NCBI GenBank assembly: GCA_963665925.1
Contig: OY762511.1
Span: forward strand, 1,302,001-1,366,000
DNA: 64,000 bases
Source of the DNA: G963665925 sp963665925
Lineage (GTDB): Bacteria > Bacillota > Clostridia > Peptostreptococcales > Acidaminobacteraceae
Direction of reading: 5' to 3'
In this document: piece after piece, positions 7,789 to 16,019 of the stretch
Layout of the letters: each line of letters begins with the position of its first letter
Position numbering within the stretch: position 1 is the first letter of the stretch
Notes under the pieces: generated by a model
The model's input: the letters and a program-made list of their open reading frames with translations, nothing else
What the model was told of the DNA's origin: nothing
Databases searched by the model: none
Translations under genes and position numbers: made by a program

Positions 7789-9255
7789 CTACTGCGTGAG
7801 TTCAACGTTCAGCTGGTCAGCCATGATTTGTGCGATTTCAGTGTTGTCCAGATAGCCTGAAAAGCTGTTGGCACCTGCGCCGATTGCACTGAAAGGAATG
7901 ATTGTTCCGGAGTGTGCGAAAGTTGTCCATTCCACGCCGGCGCGTTCTGAAAGAATATGTGCTACAACAGGTGCGTAAGGCTGAAGAGTATTGTAGCCGT
8001 ATAGGTCTTCGCTGCCTTCTATGCCGTCATCGACCATGTCGAGGGCTTCGTTAATTTCTGCAATCTCACTTGTGGTCATTTGCGTCAGGCCGTAGTCAGA
8101 GACCATTCTTGTAAGGAAGGAAGATCTGCTGTCTCCAGCATTGTAGGAGTAAGCGAGTTTGTCTTCTATGGAAGCCTTGGTTTTATCGACTTCTTCAAGG
8201 TTCATGAAATACTGCATGCCGAACCCGAGACCAAGTCCACCAGTTTCGTGGTCGCCAGCGACCATGATCAGAGTCTCCTGTGGGTGGGCAAGGTAGAAGT
8301 CGTAGGCTTCTTCGATAGCGGCGTCAAATGCCAGGGTGTCGTAAATAGAGCCTGCGATGTCATTTGCATGGCCGGCATGGTCAATACGTCCGCCTTCGAC
8401 AACCATGAGGAAGCTGTCATTTTTGGAAAGGGCCTCGATGCCTTTTTCAGTTATTTGGGCGATTGAAGGTGTCGTTTCATTTTGCATTCTGTCAATTTCG
8501 TATGGCAGGTGGGAATAAGTAAATGCTGCAAAAACCTTGTCGCCAGTTTGAGGTTCATATGACAGGAAATCAGCCGTTGAAGCTTCTGTGATAAATGTCT
8601 TGTAGCCTTGGTCAGCGAACATATCGACCACGTCTACAGCGTCAGTTCTTTTTGATTTTCCAAGTGCGCTGTCTTTTCCGAGGAAATGTCTGTAGCCGCC
8701 GCCAGCGAAGAAGTCCACGCCGCTGTCTGAAAAATCAAGAGCGATTTCATTCTCTGCATTTCTATCTGGATTGTGTGACGCAAAGGATGCTGGTGTAGCA
8801 TGTGTCAGGCGTGTTGTTGAGATGATGCCCGTTGACATGCCTTTTTCCTCAGCCAGCTCTACAAGAGTCTTGATATTTGAGCCATCAGGAAGCTGGGCAA
8901 TCATGCCATTGTTTGTCTTGTGACCTGTTGCCAGAGCAGTACCTGCAGCCGCGGAGTCGGTAATGAGCGTGTCAGCAGAGTAGGTCGTGTTCATGCCCAT
9001 GACAGGAAATTCATTCATAACCAGGGTTGCCGTAGGGTCGTTTTCCAAATGCTGAAGATAGAATTCAGCCGATTGGCGCTGGGCGGAACCCAGACCATCT
9101 CCGATGAAGTAAAACACGTACCTTGGGGCTGTTGATTCTGAAGCTACAGCACTGTCAGCGGCGAAAGAGCCTGCACCGGATAACAGAAGACAGGCAGCCA
9201 GCCCTGTTGCGAAAGTTCTTCTAAGATGCTTTGTAAATGATTTTTTGAATACCAT
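7789..9255 (-). CDS. phoA: Alkaline phosphatase, secreted (PhoA family)
   Basis: A 488-residue exported phosphomonoesterase. The signal peptide covers about residues 1-32 (basic n-region KKSFTKHLRR, hydrophobic core, cleavage near SFA-AD). Active-site features are in the right order: metal ligand Asp in FIGDG (about 53), nucleophile Ser in TDSAAAGT (about 101), metal-site motifs GGRIDHAGHAND and AGDHETGG, and a late His in FAHSG. It releases phosphate from organic esters outside the membrane. AGGAGG precedes the ATG. Pho-box-like repeats upstream point to induction in phosphate starvation. It heads a probable two-gene operon with the YibE/F protein. Confidence 0.95.
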   Translation of the reverse strand: MVFKKSFTKHLRRTFATGLAACLLLSGAGSFAADSAVASESTAPRYVFYFIGDGLGSAQRQSAEFYLQHLENDPTATLVMNEFPVMGMNTTYSADTLITDSAAAGTALATGHKTNNGMIAQLPDGSNIKTLVELAEEKGMSTGIISTTRLTHATPASFASHNPDRNAENEIALDFSDSGVDFFAGGGYRHFLGKDSALGKSKRTDAVDVVDMFADQGYKTFITEASTADFLSYEPQTGDKVFAAFTYSHLPYEIDRMQNETTPSIAQITEKGIEALSKNDSFLMVVEGGRIDHAGHANDIAGSIYDTLAFDAAIEEAYDFYLAHPQETLIMVAGDHETGGLGLGFGMQYFMNLEEVDKTKASIEDKLAYSYNAGDSRSSFLTRMVSDYGLTQMTTSEIAEINEALDMVDDGIEGSEDLYGYNTLQPYAPVVAHILSERAGVEWTTFAHSGTIIPFSAIGAGANSFSGYLDNTEIAQIMADQLNVELTQ

Positions 9256-9295
9256 GAAATCCTCCTAATTTGATTTGTCTCTTGAGTCCATGGTT

Positions 9296-9359
9296 AGTGT
9301 ATTTCTTTAATGTTAAAAGAGGAGATGAAGGGTGTTAAGACCATGTTAAGGCCTGTTAA
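9296..9359 (-). promoter_or_regulatory. Pho-box-like repeat array and promoter of the alkaline phosphatase gene
   Basis: On the minus strand TTAACA occurs at 9359-9354, 9349-9344, 9338-9333 and 9316-9311. The spacings are 10, 11 and 22 bp, so all four lie on one helical face with one position skipped. This matches the TTAACA-type PhoP box known from Firmicutes. The last repeat sits in the -35 region of a TACACT -10 box (9301-9296), as in PhoP-activated promoters. Confidence 0.75.
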
Positions 9360-9493
9360 GATTAGAAAAACCTACCAAATACATAAGATTTGCAATTAGT
9401 TGAGAATCCCATCGGATAAGTGTGGATTTTCACCATGAAAAAGGGGTAAAATAATGAGTGAATATGACACATGTATGGGAAGTGGGAATAGCG

Positions 9494-9970
9494 ATGATAG
9501 ATTTTCAAAGAATAGATGATACCATAAAAACGGACGTGAAGGCCTTCATAAGGAAACATTGGGGTTCTGAGCTGATGATAAGTCGTGGAAGAATACACGT
9601 GGTTGCGGATCTGGACGGATTTGTCATAACCGACAGCGGTGAAATCATTGGGCTCATTACATTCAGCATAACTTCTGGAGAATGTGAAATCGTAAGCCTT
9701 GACAGCATTAAGGAAAACCAGGGCATAGGGTCCATGCTCCTCAATTTGGTGAGTGAGGTTGCTACAAAACAGAAGTGCAGGCGTATCTGGCTTTATACGA
9801 CAAATGACAACACGGGTGCCCTGCGTTTTTATCAGAAGCGTGGGTTTGACATCTGCAATTTCTATCACAATTCAGTGGATTTTGCACGTCAGGTCAAACA
9901 GGAGATTCCCAAATACGGGCATCACGGCATTGAAATCAAGCATGAATTTGAACTTGAGCGGCTAATCTAG
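9494..9970 (+). CDS. GNAT family N-acetyltransferase
   Basis: A 158-residue protein with the GNAT fold. The acetyl-CoA pyrophosphate-binding loop is NQGIGSMLLNLV (about residues 77-88), followed by RIWLYTTNDNTGALRFYQKRGF, the classic motif B region. The substrate is unknown. The start is uncertain. I prefer ATG 9494 (AAGTGGGA upstream, and the protein then begins as relatives do), but GTG 9458 or ATG 9464 would add 10-12 residues. It is divergent from the phosphatase gene, so the Pho-box-like array lies in their shared upstream region. Confidence 0.88.
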   Translation: MIDFQRIDDTIKTDVKAFIRKHWGSELMISRGRIHVVADLDGFVITDSGEIIGLITFSITSGECEIVSLDSIKENQGIGSMLLNLVSEVATKQKCRRIWLYTTNDNTGALRFYQKRGFDICNFYHNSVDFARQVKQEIPKYGHHGIEIKHEFELERLI

Positions 9971-9982
9971 TCGATAACAGCA

Positions 9983-10013
9983 GGCCTCATTTATCAAGAC
10001 GGTAAATGGGGCC
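9983..10013 (+). terminator. Hairpin after the acetyltransferase gene
   Basis: An 11-bp stem (9983-9993 with 10003-10013, one G-T pair), 12 bases after the stop. The T run follows only after five other bases, so termination would be partial. Confidence 0.4.
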
Positions 10014-10050
10014 GACCGTTTTGTGGAACCATGGGAACGGGGGCCAAGGG

Positions 10051-10332
10051 ATGTACATTGGGACAGGATATGCTAAAATTAGAATCTATGATGCCTACTC
10101 GAAGAAAGACAGACGACAGATTGTGAACAGTCTTGTCACACGTCTGAGAAACAAGTACAACGTATCGGTCTCAATCCTCGATGATGGAGAAGTCTGGAAC
10201 ATTGCAGAAATTGGCATGGCAGCCGTATCTGCATCGACACAGGTCATTCGGGCGCAATTCAATCAGATTGAAGACATCCTCTATGAGGATTTTCGTTTCG
10301 AGGTGCTTGAGCTTGACACCGATTTACAGTAG
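10051..10332 (+). CDS. DUF503 family protein
   Basis: A 93-residue protein of the DUF503 family (YlxP-like), recognised by the pattern of an initial beta strand, SKKDRRQIVNSLVTRLRNKYNVSVSI, then AEIGMAAVS. Family members are small, ferredoxin-fold-like proteins often encoded near translation genes; no biochemical role is firmly established. I chose the ATG at 10051 because the protein then begins with the family's first strand; an earlier in-frame start at 10006 adds 15 unrelated residues. It is the first gene of a tight run with yjbQ, cblT and cblS, 19 bases from yjbQ. Confidence 0.82.
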   Translation: MYIGTGYAKIRIYDAYSKKDRRQIVNSLVTRLRNKYNVSVSILDDGEVWNIAEIGMAAVSASTQVIRAQFNQIEDILYEDFRFEVLELDTDLQ

Positions 10333-10351
10333 GCAGGTAAGGAGAATAAAT

Positions 10352-10819
10352 ATGGTATATGAATTTAATATTCGCACATTTGAAAAGGAAGAATTCATAG
10401 ACATCACACCATATGTCTATAGGGCCATAGAGGCAAGTGGTGTGGAAAGCGGAATGTGTCACGTATTTGTGCCACATACGACCGCAGGTCTTACAATTAA
10501 CGAAAATGCCGATCCGGATGTTGTAGAGGACATTCTGGGGGAACTTGAGGTGCTTGCACCCCAGCACGATGCCTATGCCCATGCGGAGGGGAATTCTGCC
10601 GCGCATATTAAGAGCAGCCTGATGGGGGTTTCACTGCCTGTAATCATTCATGATGCGGACCTGCTCCTTGGAAGATGGCAGGGCATCTATCTGACTGAGT
10701 TTGACGGTCCGAGGACCCGAACGGTTCTGGTGAAGATCATGCCTGATCCATATCCACCTCAGCATATGGTTGTAGATGACATAGAAAGACAGGAGGACGG
10801 TCAAGATGGAACAGAATAA
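10352..10819 (+). CDS. yjbQ: YjbQ family protein (UPF0047)
   Basis: A 155-residue protein of the YjbQ/UPF0047 family. The conserved segments are HVFVPHTTAGLTINENADPDV, the His-rich part HAEGNSAAHIKSSLMG, and LLLGRWQGIYLTEFDGPR. Relatives have been reported to have weak thiamine-phosphate-synthase-like activity; the physiological role is not settled. AAGGAG lies eight bases before the ATG at 10352. Its end overlaps the next gene by 14 bases, which argues for coupled expression with the putative alpha-ribazole transporter. A short acidic tail follows the conserved domain. Confidence 0.9.
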   Translation: MVYEFNIRTFEKEEFIDITPYVYRAIEASGVESGMCHVFVPHTTAGLTINENADPDVVEDILGELEVLAPQHDAYAHAEGNSAAHIKSSLMGVSLPVIIHDADLLLGRWQGIYLTEFDGPRTRTVLVKIMPDPYPPQHMVVDDIERQEDGQDGTE

Positions 10820-11306
10820 AGTAAGAAGACTGGTACTGATGGGGATGTTTGTGGCCCTGTCGTTTGTAGGCTCGAACATAAAAATTTTCAGCTCCATTGC
10901 ATTTGACTCTTTCCCGGCCTATCTTGCGGGACTGCTCATGGGCGGACTGCCTGGCGGTATCGTGGGCTCTATTGGACACCTGATGACCTCAGGGCTGAGC
11001 GGTTTTCCTTTTGGACTGCCCATACACCTTGCGATTGCAGTCATGATGTTCGCAGCGGTATTCATTATGAAATGGCTGGTTGACAAGACCCATATTATTG
11101 TAGGCGTGATCGTGGCAATTCTGGTGAACGGGGTGGTTATGCCCTGCGCACTGGTCATCATGCCTGGATTTACCTGGCCCCTGGCGCTTGCATTCATGCC
11201 GATGCTGGTCATGGTAAGTGCGGCGAATGTGCTTTTGGCTGCGGCTGTGCATGTGATTCTGATGAAATCGGGTGCGGTTAGCGAGATGGAAAATGCTGAA
11301 TTATAG
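10806..11306 (+). CDS. cblT: ECF transporter S component, probable alpha-ribazole transporter CblT
   Basis: A 166-residue membrane protein with five or six helices. The pattern fits substrate-binding (S) components of energy-coupling-factor transporters: FDSFPAYLAGLLMGGLPGGIVGSIGHL, then GFPFGLPIHLAIAVMM. It overlaps the next gene, a PurM-like kinase of the CblS type, by 14 bases. CblT plus CblS is the known pair for uptake and phosphorylation of alpha-ribazole, the lower-ligand nucleoside of cobalamin, in some Firmicutes. No ECF energising module (EcfA, EcfT) is in the window, so it would use a shared one. The transporter class is firm; the substrate is inferred from the neighbour. Confidence 0.75.
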   Translation: MEQNKVRRLVLMGMFVALSFVGSNIKIFSSIAFDSFPAYLAGLLMGGLPGGIVGSIGHLMTSGLSGFPFGLPIHLAIAVMMFAAVFIMKWLVDKTHIIVGVIVAILVNGVVMPCALVIMPGFTWPLALAFMPMLVMVSAANVLLAAAVHVILMKSGAVSEMENAEL

Positions 11307-12021
11307 AGATTGTGTGCTGATTGAACACGTGCCTGGAACCATATGGGTAACTGCCTGTGATTCCTGCGGAAGTATTGGAGAAAAAAGCGCGGATGCTTTT
11401 CAGGTGCCTTCTGAGGTTGTAGGGTTTATCACAGCACGCGTTGCCATACTGGAAGTTCTTGCAATGGGTGCCCAAGTTATCAGTGCGGCTGTTCCCATTG
11501 CCAATGAGTCGGACCCCACTGCAGACAAGCTCCTGAGAGGGGTTCGAAGCTGTTTTGAAAGCTTTGGGCTGGATATTCCCATGATCATAAGCACCGAGAA
11601 GAACATGCCCACACAAATGACGGCAATGGGAATTGCTGTAAATGGCGTAGCGCCACATGTGCGGGCAGGCGGATACGAGACTGGTGACAAGATTTACGTG
11701 ATTGGAAGACCATCGGTGGGACAGGAAGTCATTACCTTCGAAAGGGAACTGGTAGATGCAGACAGTGTTTACAGGATGCTTTCCCTCGATGCTGTAAGAG
11801 AAGTCCTGCCAGTGGGCTCAAGGGGGATTCTGGCTGAACTGGAAGATATGATGTCAGCCTGGTCGGCGGAGTACAGGATTCATGAAGGCCACGGCATCGA
11901 TCTTGAGAAGTCCTGTGGCCCTGCCAGTGTGGCCGTTGTCATTGCGCAAAAGGATCTGAGGCTTGAACTGGATATACCAGTTGTCTGCATAGGAAGTGTC
12001 CGTGGTTTTTCCAGTTTGTAA
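11293..12021 (+). CDS. cblS: AIR synthase-related protein, probable alpha-ribazole kinase CblS
   Basis: A 242-residue protein of the PurM/AIR-synthase-like ATP-dependent superfamily. It begins with IWVTACDSCGSIGEKSADAF, followed by ITARVAILEVLAMGAQ, where PurM-like enzymes bind the nucleotide. The size and the linked ECF S component match CblS, which phosphorylates alpha-ribazole for nucleotide-loop assembly of cobalamin. The start is taken at ATG 11293; a GTG at 11272 is possible but lies deeper in cblT. No other cobalamin gene is visible, so this looks like a salvage unit rather than full synthesis. Assignment rests on remembered family features. Confidence 0.75.
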   Translation: MLNYRDCVLIEHVPGTIWVTACDSCGSIGEKSADAFQVPSEVVGFITARVAILEVLAMGAQVISAAVPIANESDPTADKLLRGVRSCFESFGLDIPMIISTEKNMPTQMTAMGIAVNGVAPHVRAGGYETGDKIYVIGRPSVGQEVITFERELVDADSVYRMLSLDAVREVLPVGSRGILAELEDMMSAWSAEYRIHEGHGIDLEKSCGPASVAVVIAQKDLRLELDIPVVCIGSVRGFSSL

Positions 12022-12205
12022 GGACTATAGATTTGAAACCGTACAAAAAGGGTACAATTAAGTATAGGATTTTCTGCGTAATGTTGTGAAATTCTATCAA
12101 AATGCTCAAGTTTACTCGGCATATACCGATAAATGATGTATAATTATAAAAATCGAATATTGTCGAATAGAGGCGCAGCGTATCCAAGGTAAAGGTGGGA
12201 TGACC

Positions 12206-12553
12206 ATGACTGCAAACCTGAAAGACAAGAGAATGGATGGCCGTCTGGCTAATCACAGTGAACTCAATGAAATGTTCTATTTTATTGAGCGTTATGCGGA
12301 CTTTGCACCACCTGTAGAAATTGATTTGACGGATGTCTTTGACAAGATCATTTATGTCAGGGCAGCGAATGAGATGAAAATTGGTGAGTTTATTGGTGTT
12401 GATATTAGGATAAGCAGGGTGATATACAGTGTTGTAGGCCGGGTTGAAGCAATTGAAACCGCTGAAAAGGGGTACCGGGTAACTCTGTTTGTCGATTATG
12501 TTCCAAACGGAATGCTGCTTGAACTGGAAGAAGTCATGAAAAAGAGTATATAA
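12206..12553 (+). CDS. Hypothetical protein, 115 residues
   Basis: A small soluble protein with alternating beta-strand-like segments (KIIYVRAANEMKIGEFIGVD, YSVVGRVEAI, YRVTLFVDYVPNG) and an acidic C-terminal helix. No known family is recognised; the pattern resembles a small beta-barrel. I place the start at ATG 12206: AAAGGTGGG ends six bases before it, whereas ATG 12200 would be only one base from that site. It has a good terminator of its own and lies upstream of the HD-GYP gene, but transcription is not shared. A TATAAT box lies about 65 bases upstream of the start. Confidence 0.75.
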   Translation: MTANLKDKRMDGRLANHSELNEMFYFIERYADFAPPVEIDLTDVFDKIIYVRAANEMKIGEFIGVDIRISRVIYSVVGRVEAIETAEKGYRVTLFVDYVPNGMLLELEEVMKKSI

Positions 12554-12560
12554 GATGTAC

Positions 12561-12595
12561 AAACTCCTGTCAGAAGATCCTTGACAGGAGTTTTT
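12561..12595 (+). terminator. Rho-independent terminator
   Basis: Stem CTCCTGTCA/TGACAGGAG with an 8-base loop, flanked by AAA and followed by five T, just after the 115-residue gene. Confidence 0.88.
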
Positions 12596-12765
12596 ATGTT
12601 TTTAGCAAAATATAGAAAATTTGATGTGGGAAATTTACGCAGTAATGATAAAATAGACATAAAAGCGTATATTTTGCATTAGTCGGGTATTATAAAAAGG
12701 AATCCATGTTGATCATACAGAATAATCATGATATCTGGATTTTTACATAAAGGCAGGTGAGTTTA

Positions 12766-14007
12766 GTGAAATATGTGGAAATTGATAAGGTTAAAGCAGG
12801 AATGATCCTGGCTGAGCCGATTTATAATGAAGACGGTACAGTAGAGCTTCTCGGTCAGGGGGCTGTTTTGACAGACCGTCATATTAAGCTGCTCGACAGA
12901 TTGGGAATCACGGTTGTCCGTATTGCCGATCCGGAAATGGAAAAGGAAGGCGATGACAAGTTCATAAAACCGACATCTGCTTCTCTGGATGCTGATACAG
13001 TTGAGAAGGCAGCGCGAGAGGCAGGACGCAGATATGATGTAGAGACCTTCAAGCAGGAGCTTGAAGAGCTGGAAGATCACAACTATGAACCTGTTGTGAC
13101 CAATGTTGTCAATGCCAATATGGTCATCAACGTCTTGACGGGTGAGGGCAATGTGCCGATTGATATCAAGCATGAGGAAATGATTGTTGAGACCAAGGAG
13201 ATGTTTGTGCATCTGAAGGAGTCCAATGATTTGAACCTGAGTTCAGTCAAAGAAAACATTGAGCAGGCACTTCCAGACATGATTCGAAACGACGATGTGC
13301 TCATGCGTCTGAATCAGCTGAAGGAGTCAGACGACTATACCTTCGAGCACAGTTTGCGTGTCTCAATTTTAGCGAGCATGATAGGCAAATGGCTGGGCTA
13401 CAACAAGGACCAGCTTGTTGAGCTTGGGCAGGCGGCCCTTCTTTTCGATATCGGCAAGATGAAAATTCCTGATTTCATTTTGAACAAGGAAAAACCGATT
13501 ACCGAGGATGAGTTTGAAGTCATCAAGCGCCATGCCCAGTTTGGATACAGCATCTTAATGAAGACCGAAGGGGTTACAAACAACATCAAGTACAGCGCCC
13601 TTCAGCATCATGAGCGCCTAGATGGAAGCGGGTATCCGCTGAGGCTGAAGTCGGGTCAGATTCATGAGTTTGCCAAAATCATCATGGTTTGCGATATTTT
13701 TGACGCCATGATTACAGACAAGCCATATCGCGCCAAGGTCTCTCCCTTTAAGGCGGCTGAGTTCATATCCTGGCAGAGTGGTACGACACTCGACTCCAAA
13801 GTGTGCTATATTTTCCTGAGCCATCTGGCCGAATTTTTCGTTGGAAAAAAAGTCATGCTGAGTACCGGTGAAGAGGGCAGAATCATTTATGTGGATGTGA
13901 ACTTCCCGACACGCCCTGTTGTTCAGGTGGAAGACAGGATTGTAGACCTGGTCAAAGAGAAATCTGTGCAGATTGACGCCCTGATTGAGCATGTGGAAGT
14001 TGTCTGA
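12766..14007 (+). CDS. HD-GYP domain protein with altered HD motif
   Basis: A 413-residue protein. Residues about 1-170 form an N-terminal region of the kind often found before HD-GYP domains. Residues about 190-345 are the HD-GYP domain: His195 in EHSLRV, then FDIGK at 227-231 where HDIGK is expected, KRHAQFGYSIL, HHE at 281-283, and GSGYP. HD-GYP enzymes degrade cyclic di-GMP. Here the metal-binding His of the HD pair is Phe, so activity is doubtful. A C-terminal beta segment of about 60 residues follows. GTG 12766 is preferred, with AGGCAGGTGA five bases away; GTG 12757 would overlap that site. Confidence 0.88.
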   Translation: MKYVEIDKVKAGMILAEPIYNEDGTVELLGQGAVLTDRHIKLLDRLGITVVRIADPEMEKEGDDKFIKPTSASLDADTVEKAAREAGRRYDVETFKQELEELEDHNYEPVVTNVVNANMVINVLTGEGNVPIDIKHEEMIVETKEMFVHLKESNDLNLSSVKENIEQALPDMIRNDDVLMRLNQLKESDDYTFEHSLRVSILASMIGKWLGYNKDQLVELGQAALLFDIGKMKIPDFILNKEKPITEDEFEVIKRHAQFGYSILMKTEGVTNNIKYSALQHHERLDGSGYPLRLKSGQIHEFAKIIMVCDIFDAMITDKPYRAKVSPFKAAEFISWQSGTTLDSKVCYIFLSHLAEFFVGKKVMLSTGEEGRIIYVDVNFPTRPVVQVEDRIVDLVKEKSVQIDALIEHVEVV

Positions 14008-14020
14008 TTTTAGGGCATAC

Positions 14021-14050
14021 TTGACATAAGAGGGGCACATGATTTATCAT
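14021..14050 (+). promoter_or_regulatory. Probable promoter of the tyrS leader
   Basis: TTGACA at 14021-14026, an 18-base spacer, and TATCAT at 14045-14050. It would start transcription near 14057, just before the T-box leader. Confidence 0.6.
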
Positions 14051-14056
14051 ATACTC

Positions 14057-14313
14057 AAATTCATAGAAGTGCTGAGATGGGATAGTAGGATTTTCATTCG
14101 ATTTTAGAGAGTATGCTGGGTGGTGAAAAGCATACCGAGTGGATTTTTTCGAATTACACCCCGGAGCTTTGTCTAGAAATAGGCACGCAGGTCTGCGTTA
14201 AGGACAAATGAGGTTGCTGTGCAATGGTTGAAACACAGTGATGAATTAAGGTGGTACCGCGAGCTTGCTTCGCCCTTATACTCTTGGATGAGTGAGGGAT
14301 GCAAGCTCTTTTT
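14057..14313 (+). promoter_or_regulatory. T-box leader (tyrosine-specific) of tyrS
   Basis: The T-box core GGTGGTACCGCG lies within 14244-14261, and stem I elements (AGTA, GAGAGTATGC) precede it. The likely specifier codon is TAC (Tyr) at 14155-14157, followed by A as usual. The terminator is a long hairpin from GAGCTTGC (14261-14268) to GCAAGCTC (14301-14308), then five T. Uncharged tRNA-Tyr would pair with the leader and prevent termination, raising tyrS expression. Confidence 0.93.
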
Positions 14314-14408
14314 GTTGTCCGAAAAAGACGGAGCCGCCAAAATCGTATATTAATGTGTAGAGAAATCATAGTCAGTGAAATGCTGGATTTAGAAATAGGA
14401 GGGTAACC

Positions 14409-15638
14409 ATGGCAAACGTATTTGATATTTTAAAGGAAAGAGGCTTCATTGAGCAGATTACGCATGAAGATGAAGTGAGAGAACTGCTGGGCAAAGAGAG
14501 TGTGACCTTCTACATTGGATTCGACCCAACGGCTGACAGCCTGCACCTGGGTCACTTTGTTCAGGTTATGGTTATGAAGCACATGCAGGAGGCGGGACAC
14601 AAGCCAATCGCCCTGATCGGGGAAGGCACTGCCAAAGTTGGCGACCCAACAGGTAAGACAGATATGCGCAAGATGCTTGAAAACAACACACTGCGCGACA
14701 ACGGAAATGCAATTAGAAAGCAGCTTGAAAGATACCTGGTACTTGACGGTGAGTCGGGTTATGTCGCAAACAATGCAGACTGGCTGGACAACCTGAATTA
14801 CATCAATTTCCTAAGAGAAATCGGCTCCAAGTTCTCAGTAAACAGAATGCTGCAGGCAGAGTGCTTCAAGCAGCGTATGGAGTCTGGACTGACTTTTCTT
14901 GAGTTCAACTACATGATTATGCAGGGATACGACTTCCTTGAACTATACAGAAGATACAACTGTAAAATGCAGCTTGGCGGTAACGATCAGTGGTCAAACA
15001 TCATTGCCGGTGTTGAGCTGACAAGAAAAATGGAGCAGGATCAGGTGTTTGGCCTGACATTCAAACTTCTGACGACTTCTACTGGCGTAAAAATGGGTAA
15101 GACTGTGGCGGGTGCGCTTTGGATCGATTCAGAGAAGACATCACCGTACGAAATGTTCCAGTACCTGCGTAATGTGGAAGATGCGGATGTTGAGAACTGC
15201 CTGTCACTGCTGACATTCCTGCCAATGGATGAGGTTCGCAGACTGGGTGCGCTTGAGGGTGCTGAAATCAACCATGCTAAGGAAGTTCTTGCCTTTGAAT
15301 TCGTAAAGATTGTTCACGGCGAGGAAGAGGCCAAGAAAGCCCTGGAAGCTGCAAAGGCGCTGTTTAAGGGTGGCGCAGACATGTCCAATGTTCCGACAAC
15401 CGAAATGGAAAGCGGTCAGTTCGAAGGCGAAGGCATGGGTATTCTTGACCTTCTGAATGCACTTGGCTTGGCACCATCACGCAGCGAAGCAAGACGAAAC
15501 GTCCAGCAGGGCGGCGTTGCACTTAACGGCGAAAAAATCGAGAGTATTGATCGAATGATTACGCTGGAAGATTTCGGCGAAGAGGGTGTCCTTATTAAGA
15601 AGGGCAAGAAGAAGTTCCACAGAGTCACACTTCTATAA
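14409..15638 (+). CDS. tyrS: Tyrosyl-tRNA synthetase
   Basis: A 409-residue class I aminoacyl-tRNA synthetase that charges tRNA-Tyr. The HIGH-type motif is HLGH at 46-49, and the tyrosine-binding region includes LEFNYMIMQGYDF and LGGNDQWSNI. The KMSKS loop is KMGKT at about 227-231, an accepted variant in this bacterial group. The C-terminal S4-like RNA-binding domain is seen at SRSEARRNVQQGGVALNG. Length is normal for the short bacterial type. An AGGAGGG site precedes the ATG. Expression is controlled by the Tyr T-box directly upstream, and a strong terminator follows, so it is a single-gene unit. Confidence 0.98.
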   Translation: MANVFDILKERGFIEQITHEDEVRELLGKESVTFYIGFDPTADSLHLGHFVQVMVMKHMQEAGHKPIALIGEGTAKVGDPTGKTDMRKMLENNTLRDNGNAIRKQLERYLVLDGESGYVANNADWLDNLNYINFLREIGSKFSVNRMLQAECFKQRMESGLTFLEFNYMIMQGYDFLELYRRYNCKMQLGGNDQWSNIIAGVELTRKMEQDQVFGLTFKLLTTSTGVKMGKTVAGALWIDSEKTSPYEMFQYLRNVEDADVENCLSLLTFLPMDEVRRLGALEGAEINHAKEVLAFEFVKIVHGEEEAKKALEAAKALFKGGADMSNVPTTEMESGQFEGEGMGILDLLNALGLAPSRSEARRNVQQGGVALNGEKIESIDRMITLEDFGEEGVLIKKGKKKFHRVTLL

Positions 15639-15695
15639 AAATAAGAGTCTAAAAAATAGCTTTCTATGGAATTTCAGTAGAGATAAGAATCATTC

Positions 15696-15726
15696 AAAGC
15701 CGCTCGTTAAAATGAGCGGCTTTTTC
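15696..15726 (+). terminator. Terminator of tyrS
   Basis: AAAGCCGCTC paired with GAGCGGCTTT around a short A/T-rich loop, ending in five T. Confidence 0.9.
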
Positions 15727-16019
15727 CGTGGTGAGCAATCGGAGATTGCTCTGTGGTCCTTTGTTTTTTTGGTGATTTTCCAAGATTTATAGAGGAAAAC
15801 TACGGACAATATAGAATTTAATATATATACACCGAAGTCGTGTATTCATACTTGTTAATGTTCAGATTGTTTTAGGGGAATGGTTGCGTCAAAATTAACG
15901 CAGTCTTAACGCCAGGTTCATATGAACTTAGTGCGAACAATTTAACATTAAAGTATCAGAATATTCTGACCGATATATATATTAGAGGGGTTAAGAAAGA
16001 CGGAGGTGAGTAGGAAAAA
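15727..16019 (+). other. Gene-free stretch upstream of the 100-residue protein
   Basis: No convincing gene. Two regulatory-looking patterns stand out. One is TTAACG repeated at 15895-15900 and 15906-15911, an exact 11-bp period similar to Pho-box spacing. The other is a perfect 12-bp palindrome GTTCATATGAAC at 15916-15927. A strong GGAGGTGAG at 16002-16010 has no convincing open frame behind it. Confidence 0.4.

Noticed and set aside
15089..15103. KMGKT instead of KMSKS in tyrosyl-tRNA synthetase
   Set aside because: An accepted variant in bacterial TyrRS enzymes, not evidence of a defective or resistance-type enzyme.
15586..15792. Plus-strand frame over the end of tyrS and its terminator
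   Set aside because: It runs through the tyrS terminator and in another frame of tyrS; no ribosome site.
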